Assembly: GCF_030056705.1 (NCBI RefSeq)
Contig: NZ_JASHIC010000005.1
Location: 1-64,000 of the forward strand
Direction of reading: 5' to 3'
Source of the DNA: Flectobacillus longus
GTDB lineage: Bacteria; Bacteroidota; Bacteroidia; Cytophagales; Spirosomataceae
DNA length: 64,000 nt
How positions within the stretch are numbered: the first letter of the stretch is position 1; each line of letters opens with the position of its first letter. The translations under genes and the position numbers were made by a program. A model generated the notes under the pieces. The model had not been told where the DNA came from. It worked only from the letters and a program-made list of their open reading frames with translations, and made no database searches. Positions 42,209 through 51,855 of this stretch are shown here, piece after piece.

Positions 42209-43837
42209 CTATTTACACAAAACATCTGGCATAGAGCTGTTGATAGAGTGCACGCTACCTGATGTTACGGTTTGGTTATCGTAGTAGAACAAAATTCCAC
42301 CAACATCAAACATAAAGTCGTAAACGCCACCTCTTTTTAAGATAGTAGACGTAGCAGTGATAATATTTGAAGCATTTCTGGTTGCTTTGCCAATATAGAA
42401 ATATCCACCTCCTGATGTTTTGGCATACATGTGAATGTTGTCTGCATTAGAAGTTTTATTGACATCCTTACATTTCAAGTTTGCTTGCAACTCGATAAAG
42501 TTTGATGGAGCTGGCATATTGATGATTGCCGACAGACCACTTGGATATGGGTTATTGACTGTTGTGATTACCTCTCCTAAGGAGTTTTTAACTACAATTT
42601 TGGTAATAGCATTTGGCGTAATAATAGAGTTATTTAATCTATCTGTAGTTTCAAATACAACAGCGCCGTCGTTTACTTCTACACGAAACGTTTCGCTTGC
42701 GTACTGTCCAACTGACCCCCCAAATGCTAAGGAATAAGATTTGATAGCCATAATCATAGCAGGTGTAACATTATCACCAAAGGCTGCTCTTGCTGCCGCA
42801 ACATCTGAAGGGTTGTTTGAGTTACCAGAAACAGTGATACCATTGAATGAAGCAAAAAATACAGAAGTTAAGTGATTAATGGTTCCTTTAGCTTCTAATT
42901 TGCCGTTAGCATTGGTCGTTAGCTTGGCACTTCCCTCATATTTAAACACCTTAGTATCTTCATCATAAGATGCAATAGCAATCAAATCTCCTGCTACCAA
43001 AGGCTTGCCTGTAGTTGGGTCAGTAGCACCAGTAGGAAACTCTGTTTGAACATCAATTTGACCTGAGAATGATTTTACTTTTTGGTTTTTTTCATTCGAA
43101 ATTTCTATGTCCAATCCTACCACTGGCTTAAACGTAAATGAAGGAATAGGCTGATTGTTCTTATCCAAAACTTTGCTAACATCACCCAAATCAATATTGA
43201 CAGGTGTCTTGGTAGCATCAGTTTTAGTAACTACAACATTTACACTACCGCCCACATTTTGACCATCGCCATCTTTCATTGTAATACCTGAAGGGATATT
43301 GACAGTAGCTTTTTCTTGTATCGTATTAGTTGTAGAAGTGGCTGCTGTGATAGGTGCTGAAGTTGTCCCTGATGCAGGAACAGTAGCAGGTTGTTGAACA
43401 ACAGATACACCTGTAGGAGGCGCTGCAATTTTGGTCAATTTAACAACCAAGTTCTGATCTTTTGTACTTGTAATTTCTACTGGAGTAATGCTTCGTAAGT
43501 ACCCCTCAGCCTCAGCTATGATAAAAAACTTGATTGGAGCATTTGCGCTAGGAACACTATTTGATTTGGCTGCTAAGGTCAAAACGTTTTGTTTTACGGC
43601 TAGTGTTTTTCCGCCAACACTGTTTACCACTTTTGCTGTATCTACGCCACCGAGTGAGATTTTGATATCTTTCGGTAAATCTCCAGCACCGATATTATCT
43701 GGCTGGAATTGAACAACAACGTTAGAATTGGCAAGTGCTACTGGAAGTTTAAGAGTAACGCCGTCTAATGGGGGAGTACAAGCATACCAAATACTTGCTA
43801 GTACCAATGCCGATAGAATATATATAAGCTTTTTCAT
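42209..43837 (-). CDS. Large surface or periplasmic lipoprotein of unknown function
   Basis: 542 residues with a lipoprotein signal: MKKLIYILSALVLASIWYAC, the lipobox Cys at residue 20. The mature part is rich in Thr, Val, Asn and Pro and is likely a chain of Ig-like beta domains (for example APPTGVSVVQQPATVPASG, NIPSGITMKDGDGQNVGGSV, PVVGLDIEISNEKNQKVKSF, GTINHLTSVFFASFNG). The ISNEKNQKV...GTINHLT part resembles domains in other Bacteroidota lipoproteins, but I cannot name the family. It is followed by a barrel gene whose stop is close upstream, so both may form an outer-membrane pair. Confidence 0.65.
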   Translation of the reverse strand: MKKLIYILSALVLASIWYACTPPLDGVTLKLPVALANSNVVVQFQPDNIGAGDLPKDIKISLGGVDTAKVVNSVGGKTLAVKQNVLTLAAKSNSVPSANAPIKFFIIAEAEGYLRSITPVEITSTKDQNLVVKLTKIAAPPTGVSVVQQPATVPASGTTSAPITAATSTTNTIQEKATVNIPSGITMKDGDGQNVGGSVNVVVTKTDATKTPVNIDLGDVSKVLDKNNQPIPSFTFKPVVGLDIEISNEKNQKVKSFSGQIDVQTEFPTGATDPTTGKPLVAGDLIAIASYDEDTKVFKYEGSAKLTTNANGKLEAKGTINHLTSVFFASFNGITVSGNSNNPSDVAAARAAFGDNVTPAMIMAIKSYSLAFGGSVGQYASETFRVEVNDGAVVFETTDRLNNSIITPNAITKIVVKNSLGEVITTVNNPYPSGLSAIINMPAPSNFIELQANLKCKDVNKTSNADNIHMYAKTSGGGYFYIGKATRNASNIITATSTILKRGGVYDFMFDVGGILFYYDNQTVTSGSVHSINSSMPDVLCK

Positions 43838-43877
43838 AGGATTTCTTTTGGATTATGAATGTAAAGGACGCAATAGA

Positions 43878-44585
43878 TTATTTACTCAGCTTGTAAATAA
43901 TGCTGAAAGTAAGGTTTGGAGCAAAGGAATAGTTTTTGATGTTTTTCTCAATATCAGCGATATTTTGGTCTGTCAAAATCGACTCAATCATACCTGTACG
44001 AGGTACTGCTAATTTAGGGGAACCTGTATAATAAGTTCCTAAATCAATGCTAAAACCTAATTTATGCTTAGGAATAGCTCTTCCAAAACCAAGTCCAACA
44101 TAAGGGCGAACTTTGTTGCCAGATACAATCAAGCGAGCTGTGCCAAATTCTTCAGCATCTAACTCTACATCTTTTGCTAATTTAAAACGTCCTGTTTTTT
44201 GAGCAGGCTCTACGTCTACATAAAAGTCTCCACTTCCATACGATACACCACCTACTAATTTGAAAGAGCTTTTCTTGAAAGGATGCCAATCTACTTTTGC
44301 TCCCAAAAGCACAGATGTTATTGTTGGATTAACCAAAATGTCTGAAGCTCCGTCACCTAAGTTTACTTTGATAGGATTTTTTACGAAGTTTTTACTGTCT
44401 AAAAAATCCGCTGAAATACGCAAATTAAGCTTACCTGGTTTTAATTGTCTTGCTAGACCTGCGCCAAAACCAAAGCTACCAAATTGAAGATTAATAGAGC
44501 TGCCCAGTGTAGGCTTGTCGCTCTGTGCTGTTGCGGTATTGCCCATTAAAAGAGCAGAGAGGATTAAAAGGTATAACTTTCTCAT
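43878..44585 (-). CDS. Outer-membrane beta-barrel protein
   Basis: 235 residues from the ATG at 44585 (MRKLYLLILSALLMGNTATAQ), preferred over an upstream start because the signal peptide begins there. The body alternates hydrophobic and polar residues with glycine and aromatic girdles (INLQFGSFGFGAGLARQLKPGKLNLRIS, KSSFKLVGGVSYGSG, KVRPYVGLGFGRAIP, APNLTFSIIYKLSK), fitting an eight- to ten-stranded barrel. It lies 41 bases upstream of the lipoprotein gene in the same direction, so the pair is probably co-transcribed. No substrate can be inferred. Confidence 0.8.
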   Translation of the reverse strand: MRKLYLLILSALLMGNTATAQSDKPTLGSSINLQFGSFGFGAGLARQLKPGKLNLRISADFLDSKNFVKNPIKVNLGDGASDILVNPTITSVLLGAKVDWHPFKKSSFKLVGGVSYGSGDFYVDVEPAQKTGRFKLAKDVELDAEEFGTARLIVSGNKVRPYVGLGFGRAIPKHKLGFSIDLGTYYTGSPKLAVPRTGMIESILTDQNIADIEKNIKNYSFAPNLTFSIIYKLSK

Positions 44586-44903
44586 ACATAAGAATTTTAG
44601 AAGTGAGACTTTATTAAAGTACCGCTCAAATATCATTCTAGAAATTATTAGAATTGTACTACATGCACTTAAAACCGAATAGAAATGTATTTTTCGAAGG
44701 CGAAAAAACCTTATATGTTAAGAAAATAGCTTTTGGGTTGTGTTTGCAAAAGAAAAGACTGATGAAAAATATAGACATATTAGTTGTATTGATAACGAGA
44801 TTATCATGTAGAGGTATATGTTTGTTTTTCAATAGTAAGTAAAGAGCCTACTAAAATCTTCAAAAAAAAGTCCAGCCTTTCGACTGGACTATCCTTTTTA
44901 TGC
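44586..44903. other. 318-base intergenic region with the guaA terminator
   Basis: The region holds the promoter of the barrel gene at its left end, which I cannot locate exactly, and the guaA terminator at 44871-44892. A 62-codon plus-strand reading frame across it has no ribosome site or recognisable sequence and is not supported. Confidence 0.5.
44871..44892 (-). terminator. Terminator of guaA
   Basis: AGTCCAG (44871-44877) pairs with CTGGACT (44886-44892); on the minus strand the stem is followed by eight T residues, the classical intrinsic terminator form, 12 bases after the guaA stop. Confidence 0.92.
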
Positions 44904-46430
44904 CTATTCCCACTCAATTGTTGCTGGTGGTTTTGACGAAATATCATAAACAACGCGGTTCACACCTTTTACTTTGTTGATGATATCGTTAGATACTTCA
45001 GCCAAGAATTCATACGGTAAATGACACCAGTCAGCAGTCATACCATCTACAGAGGTTACTGCACGAAGAGCTACTACCTTTTCATAAGTACGTTCATCGC
45101 CCATTACACCTACCGATTGTATTGGTAACAAAATAGCACCTGCTTGCCAAACTTGGTTGTATAACCCTTTTTCTTTTAGTTTTCCAATAAAAATTGCATC
45201 TACATTTTGAAGAACATCTACTTTTTCTGGTGTAATATCTCCAAGAATACGGATAGCCAAACCTGGTCCTGGGAATGGGTGACGACCTAAAATATTTGGG
45301 TCGATTCCCAATGTTTTACCAACTAAACGAACTTCGTCTTTAAACAATGTATTGAGAGGCTCGACTACTTTCAATTTCATGTAATCAGGCAAGCCACCCA
45401 CGTTGTGGTGAGATTTGATGGTAGCAGAAGGACCTTTTACTGAAACTGACTCAATTACATCAGGATAGATAGTACCTTGCCCTAACCATTTTACATCTTC
45501 AATCAAATGAGCTTCTTGGTCAAATACGTCGATAAATGTTTTACCAATGGCTTTTCTTTTTGCCTCTGGGTCTGTTAAACCTGCCAAAGCGTTATAGAAT
45601 TGCTCTTTAGAATCAACACCTTTTACGTTAAGCCCTAAGTTTTTATATGATTCAAGTACTTCTTCAAACTCATTCTTGCGAAGCAAACCGTTATCAACGA
45701 AGATACAGTACAAATTTTTACCAATAGCTTTGTGAATCAATACTGCTGCCACAGAACTATCTACACCACCCGAAAGACCTAAAACAACTTTATCGTCGCC
45801 TAATTTTGCTTTCAATTCTGCAACTGTAGAATCAACAAATGAATCTGCGGTCCAATTTTGCGAACAACCACAGATACCAACTACGAAGTTTTTCAACATA
45901 TCTTTTCCTTCCAAAGAGTGAGTTACCTCTGGATGGAACTGAATGCCATAAGTAGATTCATCTTTGATTTTGAAGGCAGCTACTTTCACAGAATCTGTCG
46001 AACCAATGATTTCGAAGCTTTCAGGGACTGACATAATGGTGTCACCGTGTGACATCCAAACCTGCGAACCTTCTGATACACCTTCCCAAAGTTCAGATTC
46101 CTGTACTTTGGTCATTTTAGCACGACCATACTCACGGTGCCCTGAGTTAAATACTTCACCGCCAGCAGTATGTGCCAAAAGTTGTGCTCCATAACAAATT
46201 CCTAATAAAGGTAATTTACCTCTGAAAAGAGACATATCTACACGTGGAGAATCTTCTTCACGTACAGAACAAGGGCTACCCGAAAAGATAACGCCTTTCA
46301 CATCGTCACCAATGGCAGGAATATGATTGAATGGATGAATTTCGCAATAGACATTTAGTTCGCGCACACGACGTGCAATCAATTGCGTTACTTGAGAACC
46401 AAAATCGAGGATTAATATTTTTTCGGTCAT
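44904..46430 (-). CDS. guaA: GMP synthase (glutamine-hydrolysing)
   Basis: 508 residues, the normal single-chain length. The N-terminal class I glutamine amidotransferase has its nucleophile Cys79 in [13 protein letters not shown] and His-Glu in [11 protein letters not shown]. The ATP-pyrophosphatase domain has the P-loop [15 protein letters not shown] and a C-terminal dimerisation domain ending in [15 protein letters not shown], the invariant GuaA tail. It converts XMP, ATP and glutamine into GMP. No purine riboswitch is recognisable in the 200 bases upstream; the gene appears to be monocistronic. Confidence 0.97.
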   Translation of the reverse strand: MTEKILILDFGSQVTQLIARRVRELNVYCEIHPFNHIPAIGDDVKGVIFSGSPCSVREEDSPRVDMSLFRGKLPLLGICYGAQLLAHTAGGEVFNSGHREYGRAKMTKVQESELWEGVSEGSQVWMSHGDTIMSVPESFEIIGSTDSVKVAAFKIKDESTYGIQFHPEVTHSLEGKDMLKNFVVGICGCSQNWTADSFVDSTVAELKAKLGDDKVVLGLSGGVDSSVAAVLIHKAIGKNLYCIFVDNGLLRKNEFEEVLESYKNLGLNVKGVDSKEQFYNALAGLTDPEAKRKAIGKTFIDVFDQEAHLIEDVKWLGQGTIYPDVIESVSVKGPSATIKSHHNVGGLPDYMKLKVVEPLNTLFKDEVRLVGKTLGIDPNILGRHPFPGPGLAIRILGDITPEKVDVLQNVDAIFIGKLKEKGLYNQVWQAGAILLPIQSVGVMGDERTYEKVVALRAVTSVDGMTADWCHLPYEFLAEVSNDIINKVKGVNRVVYDISSKPPATIEWE

Positions 46431-46639
46431 GATACTTTGGAATTAGGATGTTGATAATTAGGTATTTAGCCTATTAGCAAGTCCTACGTGTCTAAAAAGA
46501 AGGTGCAAATTTCGGAAAAAAACACATAGCTTATTCAAAAATGCTATAAAATATCTTCCTAAAAATGAAGGAATAGTGTTGTATGTCTCTAAAGTATGAT
46601 GAATTGTACAAGGTTTTTCATTTTTAATATATTTACTGA

Positions 46640-48115
46640 TTAAAACTGAAAGTATATAAATTGTGCTGGCGCCTGATACATGCCCATAAATAGGGTGGCA
46701 AAGATAATTCCGTAATATAGCAGCCAACGAAACCAAAGTGGTTTTTGGCTAAGCTTTTCTCTTATATGAATACCTCTTTGTGCCCAATGAACGCTTTCCA
46801 TTATCACAAGTGCTAAGATTACCATGACAAAATTGAGGTCACCTTTGTTGAGCATTACATTTTTGGCAAAAAACTCACTATTGTTCAATTGGTGGATCTG
46901 TTGAGGTAAATCTGTAAACAAATGACTTACAATATAAGATGCTGTTTGGAAATCTCTGGCACGGAAAAAGATCCAAGCAAAACTTGTTAGCCCAAAAATA
47001 GTTATCACCTGAAGAATATTGTAGAAAATTGGCCATGCAGTTAATCCAAGAGAACGCACAATCCCATTACGGATATCTTTAGTTTGATTAGCAAAAATCA
47101 GATAAAAGCCATGAATAGCACCCCAAATCACAAAGTTCCAACTAGCACCGTGCCATATACCACTTACGAGAAAAACGATAAACAAATTAAATTCTCGACG
47201 CCATTTGGATACTCTATTCCCGCCTAAAGAAATATACAAATAGTCTCTAAACCAAGTAGATAGTGAGATATGCCAACGACGCCAAAATTCTGAAATAGTT
47301 TTTGAAAAATAAGGACGGTCAAAATTCTTCATTAAGTCAAAGCCCATTACCTGTGCTGTGCCTAAAGCAATATCAGAATAACCAGAAAAATCACAAAATA
47401 TTTGAATTGAGAACAAGCAAGTCGCAATAATTAATGGTAAGCCTGTATATCCTTGAGGATGGTCGTACACATGTCCTACCATAGCAGCTAATCTATCGGC
47501 AATGACTACTTTTTTGAACATCCCCCAAGCCATTAATTTGAGCCCATTAGTTACATTTTTATAGTCAAAATAATGTTCCTCATGAAATTGATGTAGTACA
47601 TTTTGTGGGCGTTCAATAGGCCCAGCCACCAGTTGTGGATAGAACATCACATAGAGAGAGTAAATACCAAAATGCCTTTCTGCTTTTTGGTTGCCTCTGT
47701 AAACCTCTATGGTATAGCTCATTGCCTGAAAAGTATGAAATGACAAGCCAATCGGTAGAAGTATTTCTAAATAAGGAATAGGATTTTGAAGAGCAAAACC
47801 TTTGAGTAACCAAGTGATATTTTCGTTGATAAAATTATAATATTTAAAAACGGCCAAAACACCGATATTGGCAATAAGACTCATGACTAGAAACCACTTT
47901 CGTTGATTGCCCTCACTTTGTTCTATAAAGATACCCGCATAATAGTCAACGATAATGGTAAAGCCCAAAATGACCATATATATGGGCACAAATGCCATGT
48001 AAAAATAACATGATGCTATCAGTAGCCAGAGCCATCTGAATTTGTGAGGTAACAAGAAATAACCAATCGTCACGATTGGGAAAAACACTAAAAATTCAAT
48101 TGAGTTAAAAAGCAT
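46640..48115 (-). CDS. MBOAT-family O-acyltransferase (AlgI-like)
   Basis: 491 residues and about eleven membrane helices. It has the AlgI/DltB hallmark sequence: EFWRRWHISLSTWFRDYLYISLGGNR with a conserved His, and VSGIWHGASWNFVIWGAIHG with the second, catalytic His. Such proteins move acyl (usually acetyl) groups across the membrane to surface polysaccharides or wall polymers, together with an SGNH-type partner. The SGNH-like gene at 49242-50213 is in the same direction but separated by an Rpn nuclease gene. A terminator hairpin lies only 12 bases before this start codon. Confidence 0.92.
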   Translation of the reverse strand: MLFNSIEFLVFFPIVTIGYFLLPHKFRWLWLLIASCYFYMAFVPIYMVILGFTIIVDYYAGIFIEQSEGNQRKWFLVMSLIANIGVLAVFKYYNFINENITWLLKGFALQNPIPYLEILLPIGLSFHTFQAMSYTIEVYRGNQKAERHFGIYSLYVMFYPQLVAGPIERPQNVLHQFHEEHYFDYKNVTNGLKLMAWGMFKKVVIADRLAAMVGHVYDHPQGYTGLPLIIATCLFSIQIFCDFSGYSDIALGTAQVMGFDLMKNFDRPYFSKTISEFWRRWHISLSTWFRDYLYISLGGNRVSKWRREFNLFIVFLVSGIWHGASWNFVIWGAIHGFYLIFANQTKDIRNGIVRSLGLTAWPIFYNILQVITIFGLTSFAWIFFRARDFQTASYIVSHLFTDLPQQIHQLNNSEFFAKNVMLNKGDLNFVMVILALVIMESVHWAQRGIHIREKLSQKPLWFRWLLYYGIIFATLFMGMYQAPAQFIYFQF

Positions 48116-48126
48116 AATGTAAAAAA

Positions 48127-48151
48127 TACCTGTAGGGAAGGCCCCTACAGG
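48127..48151 (-). terminator. Terminator of the Rpn gene, abutting the MBOAT start
   Basis: ACCTGTAGGG (48127-48136) pairs with CCCTACAGGT (48142-48151). The Rpn stop codon lies within the stem. On the minus strand the stem is followed by ATTTTTTACA and then, after a few bases, by the MBOAT ATG at 48115. Confidence 0.8.
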
Positions 48152-49149
48152 TTGTTGATTTCTTCTTCTGAGAGTCCAGTGAGTATTTTAATATTTTCAA
48201 TACCTAAACCCATAACCTTTGCTTGACGAGCAATATGTCGTTGCTCTTCTTTTTTTCCTTCTAAAATACCTTCTTGGATACCCTTCTCAAGCCCTTCTTG
48301 GATACCTTGTTCTAATCCTTTTTCAAGCCCCTCCTGAATTCCTTTTTGAATTCCTTTCTCGAGTCCCTCTTTCAAACCTTCTTTCAAACCCTCTTGCAAA
48401 CCTTTAAGAAGACCTTCTTCATGGGCAGTTTCCACGGCATAGTCGTATGTAGCTTTATTATCTCTAAATACTTTAAGACTGTATTCGTACCTTTCCCAAT
48501 CTTCTCTATCCATTTTGGCTAGTTCGGCTACTTCAAAAGCATGGGTAAATACTTCATCTTTAAATAACTCTGGTATATTCTGAAAGTCTTCGAGATTTTT
48601 GATGAAATATAGCCACTTATCTAATCGAGTGTGTAACTGGCTTTCTTCTTTTCTGAAATTAGGCATTTCAAGATAAATGTAGGTTAGCTTATCATAAAAG
48701 ACCTTTCCATGCTGATTTTTGAGGTTAATGGTATGAACGACTTCCGATTTTTCAGGTTCAGATTCATAGTCATCAAAGGTAAAATCCAGAACACCAATAC
48801 AGTAAACTGCTTTGAGATTGTAATTCCAGATACCTTTTTCAGCTTGCTCCCGAATTGGGAAAGTTGAATAGTAAATGGTTCTTTCTCTGAAATAATTCTG
48901 TTTGGCTTTTTGTAATTCCACGATAAACTTTTCACCATTTTGATTTTCGCAATAGATGTCATAGATGGCCTTACGATCGTATGGCGTAAAGCCTAATTGT
49001 TCATTGTTTTTGAAGGTGAGTTCTACGATTTGGTCTCTTTCGGGCAAAAGGGAGTTCAGGAAGTCAATAAGTTGTGGCTTACTGGCTTCTTCACCAAAGA
49101 TTTTCTTGAACCCGAAGTCCGTAAATGGATTAAGATATTTTGCTTTCAT
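48145..49149 (-). CDS. Rpn-family PD-(D/E)XK nuclease/putative transposase with Gly-Glu repeat tail
   Basis: 334 residues. The N-terminus PFTDFGFKKIFGEEASKPQLIDFLNSLL and the nuclease core, Asp in YDIYCENQNGEKF and Glu-x-Gln in IVELQKAK, mark the Rpn/PDDEXK_2 family of recombination-promoting nucleases. Residues about 245-315 consist of short repeats of the form EGL(K/E)(E/K)G(L/I)(Q/E)KG, a low-complexity helical tail often found in this family. Such genes are mobile and vary between related genomes, so this copy may have inserted between two partner genes. Confidence 0.9.
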   Translation of the reverse strand: MKAKYLNPFTDFGFKKIFGEEASKPQLIDFLNSLLPERDQIVELTFKNNEQLGFTPYDRKAIYDIYCENQNGEKFIVELQKAKQNYFRERTIYYSTFPIREQAEKGIWNYNLKAVYCIGVLDFTFDDYESEPEKSEVVHTINLKNQHGKVFYDKLTYIYLEMPNFRKEESQLHTRLDKWLYFIKNLEDFQNIPELFKDEVFTHAFEVAELAKMDREDWERYEYSLKVFRDNKATYDYAVETAHEEGLLKGLQEGLKEGLKEGLEKGIQKGIQEGLEKGLEQGIQEGLEKGIQEGILEGKKEEQRHIARQAKVMGLGIENIKILTGLSEEEINNL

Positions 49150-49241
49150 GCTTATAAAGGAGTAGTTCTAAAATCCAAAGTTAGGCAATTTTTATGACTT
49201 ACTCTTTATAATGATAGTAGCTTGATTTTCATTAGTTTAAA

Positions 49242-50213
49242 CTAGAAGTCAAAACTGTCCAATAATTCTACAATTCGATAGGTCCAAATTTTACGTCCCT
49301 CAGCATTGGGGTGATTTTGAGAATCAAAATATAAGGCATCATCCATAACACCTGTCAGGCTATTTCCAATAATAGGGCAAAATAATGTATTATTCAACAA
49401 AGTTTCATACTGTTGAATAGCTTTTTGATTTTGCTCAAAATATCCTTCCGAACAACTTCCAATTATCCAAAATAGCTTTGCTTGTTTTTGAGTAGCATAT
49501 CTATTAAAGCTATTCACCTCTTCGATTTGTTGATTCAGAGTGCTATCGACCACTAATGCTGGTAACGAATTCTTGATATAAGGGGGCAGTCCTAAATGTG
49601 AAATTAAATCACCTTTTGTATTAAACCCCTGATTTGTATATACATTACTAAAAGAGGACTCTTTAGAAATATGAGCTATATCCCATAAGCTTAAAAAAAA
49701 AGATTTCAAGATATACCAATAATAGGCTAGATGCCCATTCAATCGCTCAGTAACAGTAAACGAAGAACGCCAATCACGAGCTTCAGGTAGATAGTCACCC
49801 GTAATTAATTGCGGAAGAAGATTCCCCTTTTGAGAAGTCTGATAATCGACTACCAACAGTACAATGTCGTTTGGTTGTAAATGACCTTCGAGCTGTTTTA
49901 ACATAAAACTACTACCTAAATCAGAGTCAAGAGCCATGTTGATAACAGGTAGATTAAAATCATTATGTAAAATGGTGCTATTGATTCCGAAAGTCGCCGA
50001 CGAACTGCCTGTAATGATAATTCGAGGGGATGGTGTTTCCTCCAGTAGTCTCTGCTTTTGCAGAATTGCTGCGTGATAGCAGTTTTTTGAAGAAGGTATA
50101 AGATTGAGATAACTAAAAACAATCAACCATAGAAATATCAAAGTACCAACTAGGTACTTTAAGGTTTTTAAGATGCTTGGGTACAGGCTATATGCGTACT
50201 CTAAATACTTCAC
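49242..50213 (-). CDS. SGNH-like membrane-anchored protein, probable partner of MBOAT
   Basis: 323 residues starting at GTG 50213; an in-frame stop lies shortly upstream and no ATG precedes the membrane helix (YLVGTLIFLWLIVFSYL, about 21-38). The RIIITGSSSATFGINSTIL segment fits the SGNH block I (GSS), and the closing DSQNHPNAEGRKIWTYRIVELL fits block V with its Asp/His pair (HPNAEGRK). Such proteins are known partners of MBOAT acyltransferases in cell-surface acetylation (AlgJ/AlgX, DltD, PatB-type). The distance to the MBOAT gene, with the Rpn gene between, makes this pairing an inference. Confidence 0.6.
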   Translation of the reverse strand: MKYLEYAYSLYPSILKTLKYLVGTLIFLWLIVFSYLNLIPSSKNCYHAAILQKQRLLEETPSPRIIITGSSSATFGINSTILHNDFNLPVINMALDSDLGSSFMLKQLEGHLQPNDIVLLVVDYQTSQKGNLLPQLITGDYLPEARDWRSSFTVTERLNGHLAYYWYILKSFFLSLWDIAHISKESSFSNVYTNQGFNTKGDLISHLGLPPYIKNSLPALVVDSTLNQQIEEVNSFNRYATQKQAKLFWIIGSCSEGYFEQNQKAIQQYETLLNNTLFCPIIGNSLTGVMDDALYFDSQNHPNAEGRKIWTYRIVELLDSFDF

Positions 50214-50535
50214 AGAGTCGATGTGTCAGAAAATATAATGTGTTGATATGACAAAAATAGTACAATATCACGGATGCCAACCTATTTCTTTTCAAAATAA
50301 AACTGTACACTATTTTATGCCCAGGTTATATTAAATGAGTGGATGTTTGAGGATACGAAACATTTGTTTTTTATTTGTAGATTGAAAGGTAAACGTAATA
50401 CGTTTTAATCTTCGTTATGATTTCTTAATCTGCTCATAAACTTTGTTTGTAGATTCGAATAAACTACTGGTGTTTTTAGAAAATCTCAAAAAACACCCCT
50501 ACGATAAAAGCTTTAATGCTTGAAATACTTGAACT
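50214..50535. other. 322-base divergent promoter region
   Basis: It separates the minus-strand SGNH-like gene from the plus-strand permease gene and must hold both promoters. It is AT-rich. A TAAACTTTG sequence about 85 bases before the permease gene is close to the TAnnTTTG box but has one extra base. I see no ORF, terminator or repeat here. Confidence 0.4.
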
Positions 50536-51759
50536 ATGACTAATTTCCCTAGATATATCTCTAATCGTATTCAGAATACAGAATCCCAATCTTTTTCGGC
50601 TACAGTCACAAAAATAGGTGTAGGCAGTATTGCGCTAGGATTGATGGTCATGATTATTGCCTTTGGAATATTGTTTGGTTTTAAGGATGCCATCCGACAA
50701 AAACTCTTTAGTATTACTCCTCACATTCGAGTGGCAAAATTCTCAGCCAATGAGTCTTACGAAGAATACCCTATTACAAAACAAACCGATTTGTATCGCC
50801 ATCATAAAAATATTACTGATATTAAGCATTTACAGGTGTCGGCCCAAAAAGCAGGTATTCTCAAAACGCCAGAGGAAATGCTTGGCGTAGTAATGAAAGG
50901 AATTAGCAGAGATTTTGATACGACTAATTTTCGTTCTGTGATGATTGAAGGAAAGCCGATTCAATTCAATGATACCACTTATTCAAAGGATATTTTGATC
51001 AGTAAAATTATTGCAGATAAACTAAGGTTGAATGTTGGCGATAATGCAATTATCTACTTTTTGAATGCCCCAGATCGTCCTCGTAAATTGAGTGTTAAGG
51101 GGATTTATGAGACAGGTTTAGAGGAGTTTGATAAAACCTTGATTATCGGTGATTTAGGATTGATTCAGAAGATAAATGGTTGGGGTGCTGATTCAGTTGG
51201 GGCCTATGAGATTTATTTGAAAGATTTCGATGCCATACAAGCCTCGTCGAAAGTGATTCAGGATAAAATGCAACCTGATATGAAGCTCGAAAAGGTTACA
51301 GATAAATTTATGGGTTTGTTTGATTGGCTTGGAATGCTGGATCGCAACATGGTGATTTTCCTTACCCTAATCTTGTTTGTGGCTTGTTTTAATATGATTT
51401 CAATCCTGCTGGTGCTAATGATGGAACGTACACCTATGATTGGACTTTTTAAGGCGCTTGGTAGTTCTAATTGGCAAATCCGTAAGATATTTCTTTGGAG
51501 TGGATTTTTAATGATTTTTAAAGGCATAATTTACGGTAATATTATTGGTATCGGTTTTTGTCTTATTCAACAACATTTTAAGCTTATACCGCTCGACCCT
51601 GCCAACTATTACATGAACACAGTGCCAATTACAATGAATTGGGGTGTCATAGCCTTACTTAATCTTGCAACTGTGTCATTAGTACTTTTTGTTTTGTTAA
51701 TCCCTACATTCGTTATTACAAGAATTCAACCTATCAAAGCAATAATTTTCAAAAAGTAA
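50536..51759 (+). CDS. FtsX/LolE-type ABC transporter permease
   Basis: 407 residues with the MacB/FtsX topology: one helix near the N-terminus (IGVGSIALGLMVMIIAFGILFG), a long periplasmic domain (about 45-265), then three helices (MVIFLTLILFVACFNMISILLVLMMERT, GFLMIFKGIIYGNIIGIGFCL, VIALLNLATVSLVLFVLLIPTFV). The short cytosolic loop GLFKALGSSNWQIRKIFLWSG is typical of the family. Such permeases extract lipoproteins from the inner membrane (LolC/E) or drive other periplasmic reactions, and need an ATPase that is not encoded nearby. Confidence 0.9.
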   Translation: MTNFPRYISNRIQNTESQSFSATVTKIGVGSIALGLMVMIIAFGILFGFKDAIRQKLFSITPHIRVAKFSANESYEEYPITKQTDLYRHHKNITDIKHLQVSAQKAGILKTPEEMLGVVMKGISRDFDTTNFRSVMIEGKPIQFNDTTYSKDILISKIIADKLRLNVGDNAIIYFLNAPDRPRKLSVKGIYETGLEEFDKTLIIGDLGLIQKINGWGADSVGAYEIYLKDFDAIQASSKVIQDKMQPDMKLEKVTDKFMGLFDWLGMLDRNMVIFLTLILFVACFNMISILLVLMMERTPMIGLFKALGSSNWQIRKIFLWSGFLMIFKGIIYGNIIGIGFCLIQQHFKLIPLDPANYYMNTVPITMNWGVIALLNLATVSLVLFVLLIPTFVITRIQPIKAIIFKK

Positions 51760-51855
51760 TTTTGTTCAAATGTGACTTTTTTATGAGTAACCGTCTGATT
51801 AAGTAGAAGGTGCATATTCCTTCCTGCTATTATTGATCACTTAAACAGTATCTTC

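Noticed and set aside
44654-44842. A 62-codon plus-strand frame upstream of guaA's terminator
   Set aside because: No ribosome binding site, no family resemblance and composition like intergenic DNA.
46431-46639. Possible purine riboswitch before guaA
   Set aside because: No conserved purine-aptamer loop sequences or three-way junction pattern was visible.
48219-48407. Repeat array in the rpn tail as a CRISPR
   Set aside because: The repeats are very short, contiguous, in frame and encode the Gly-Glu tail; there are no unique spacers.
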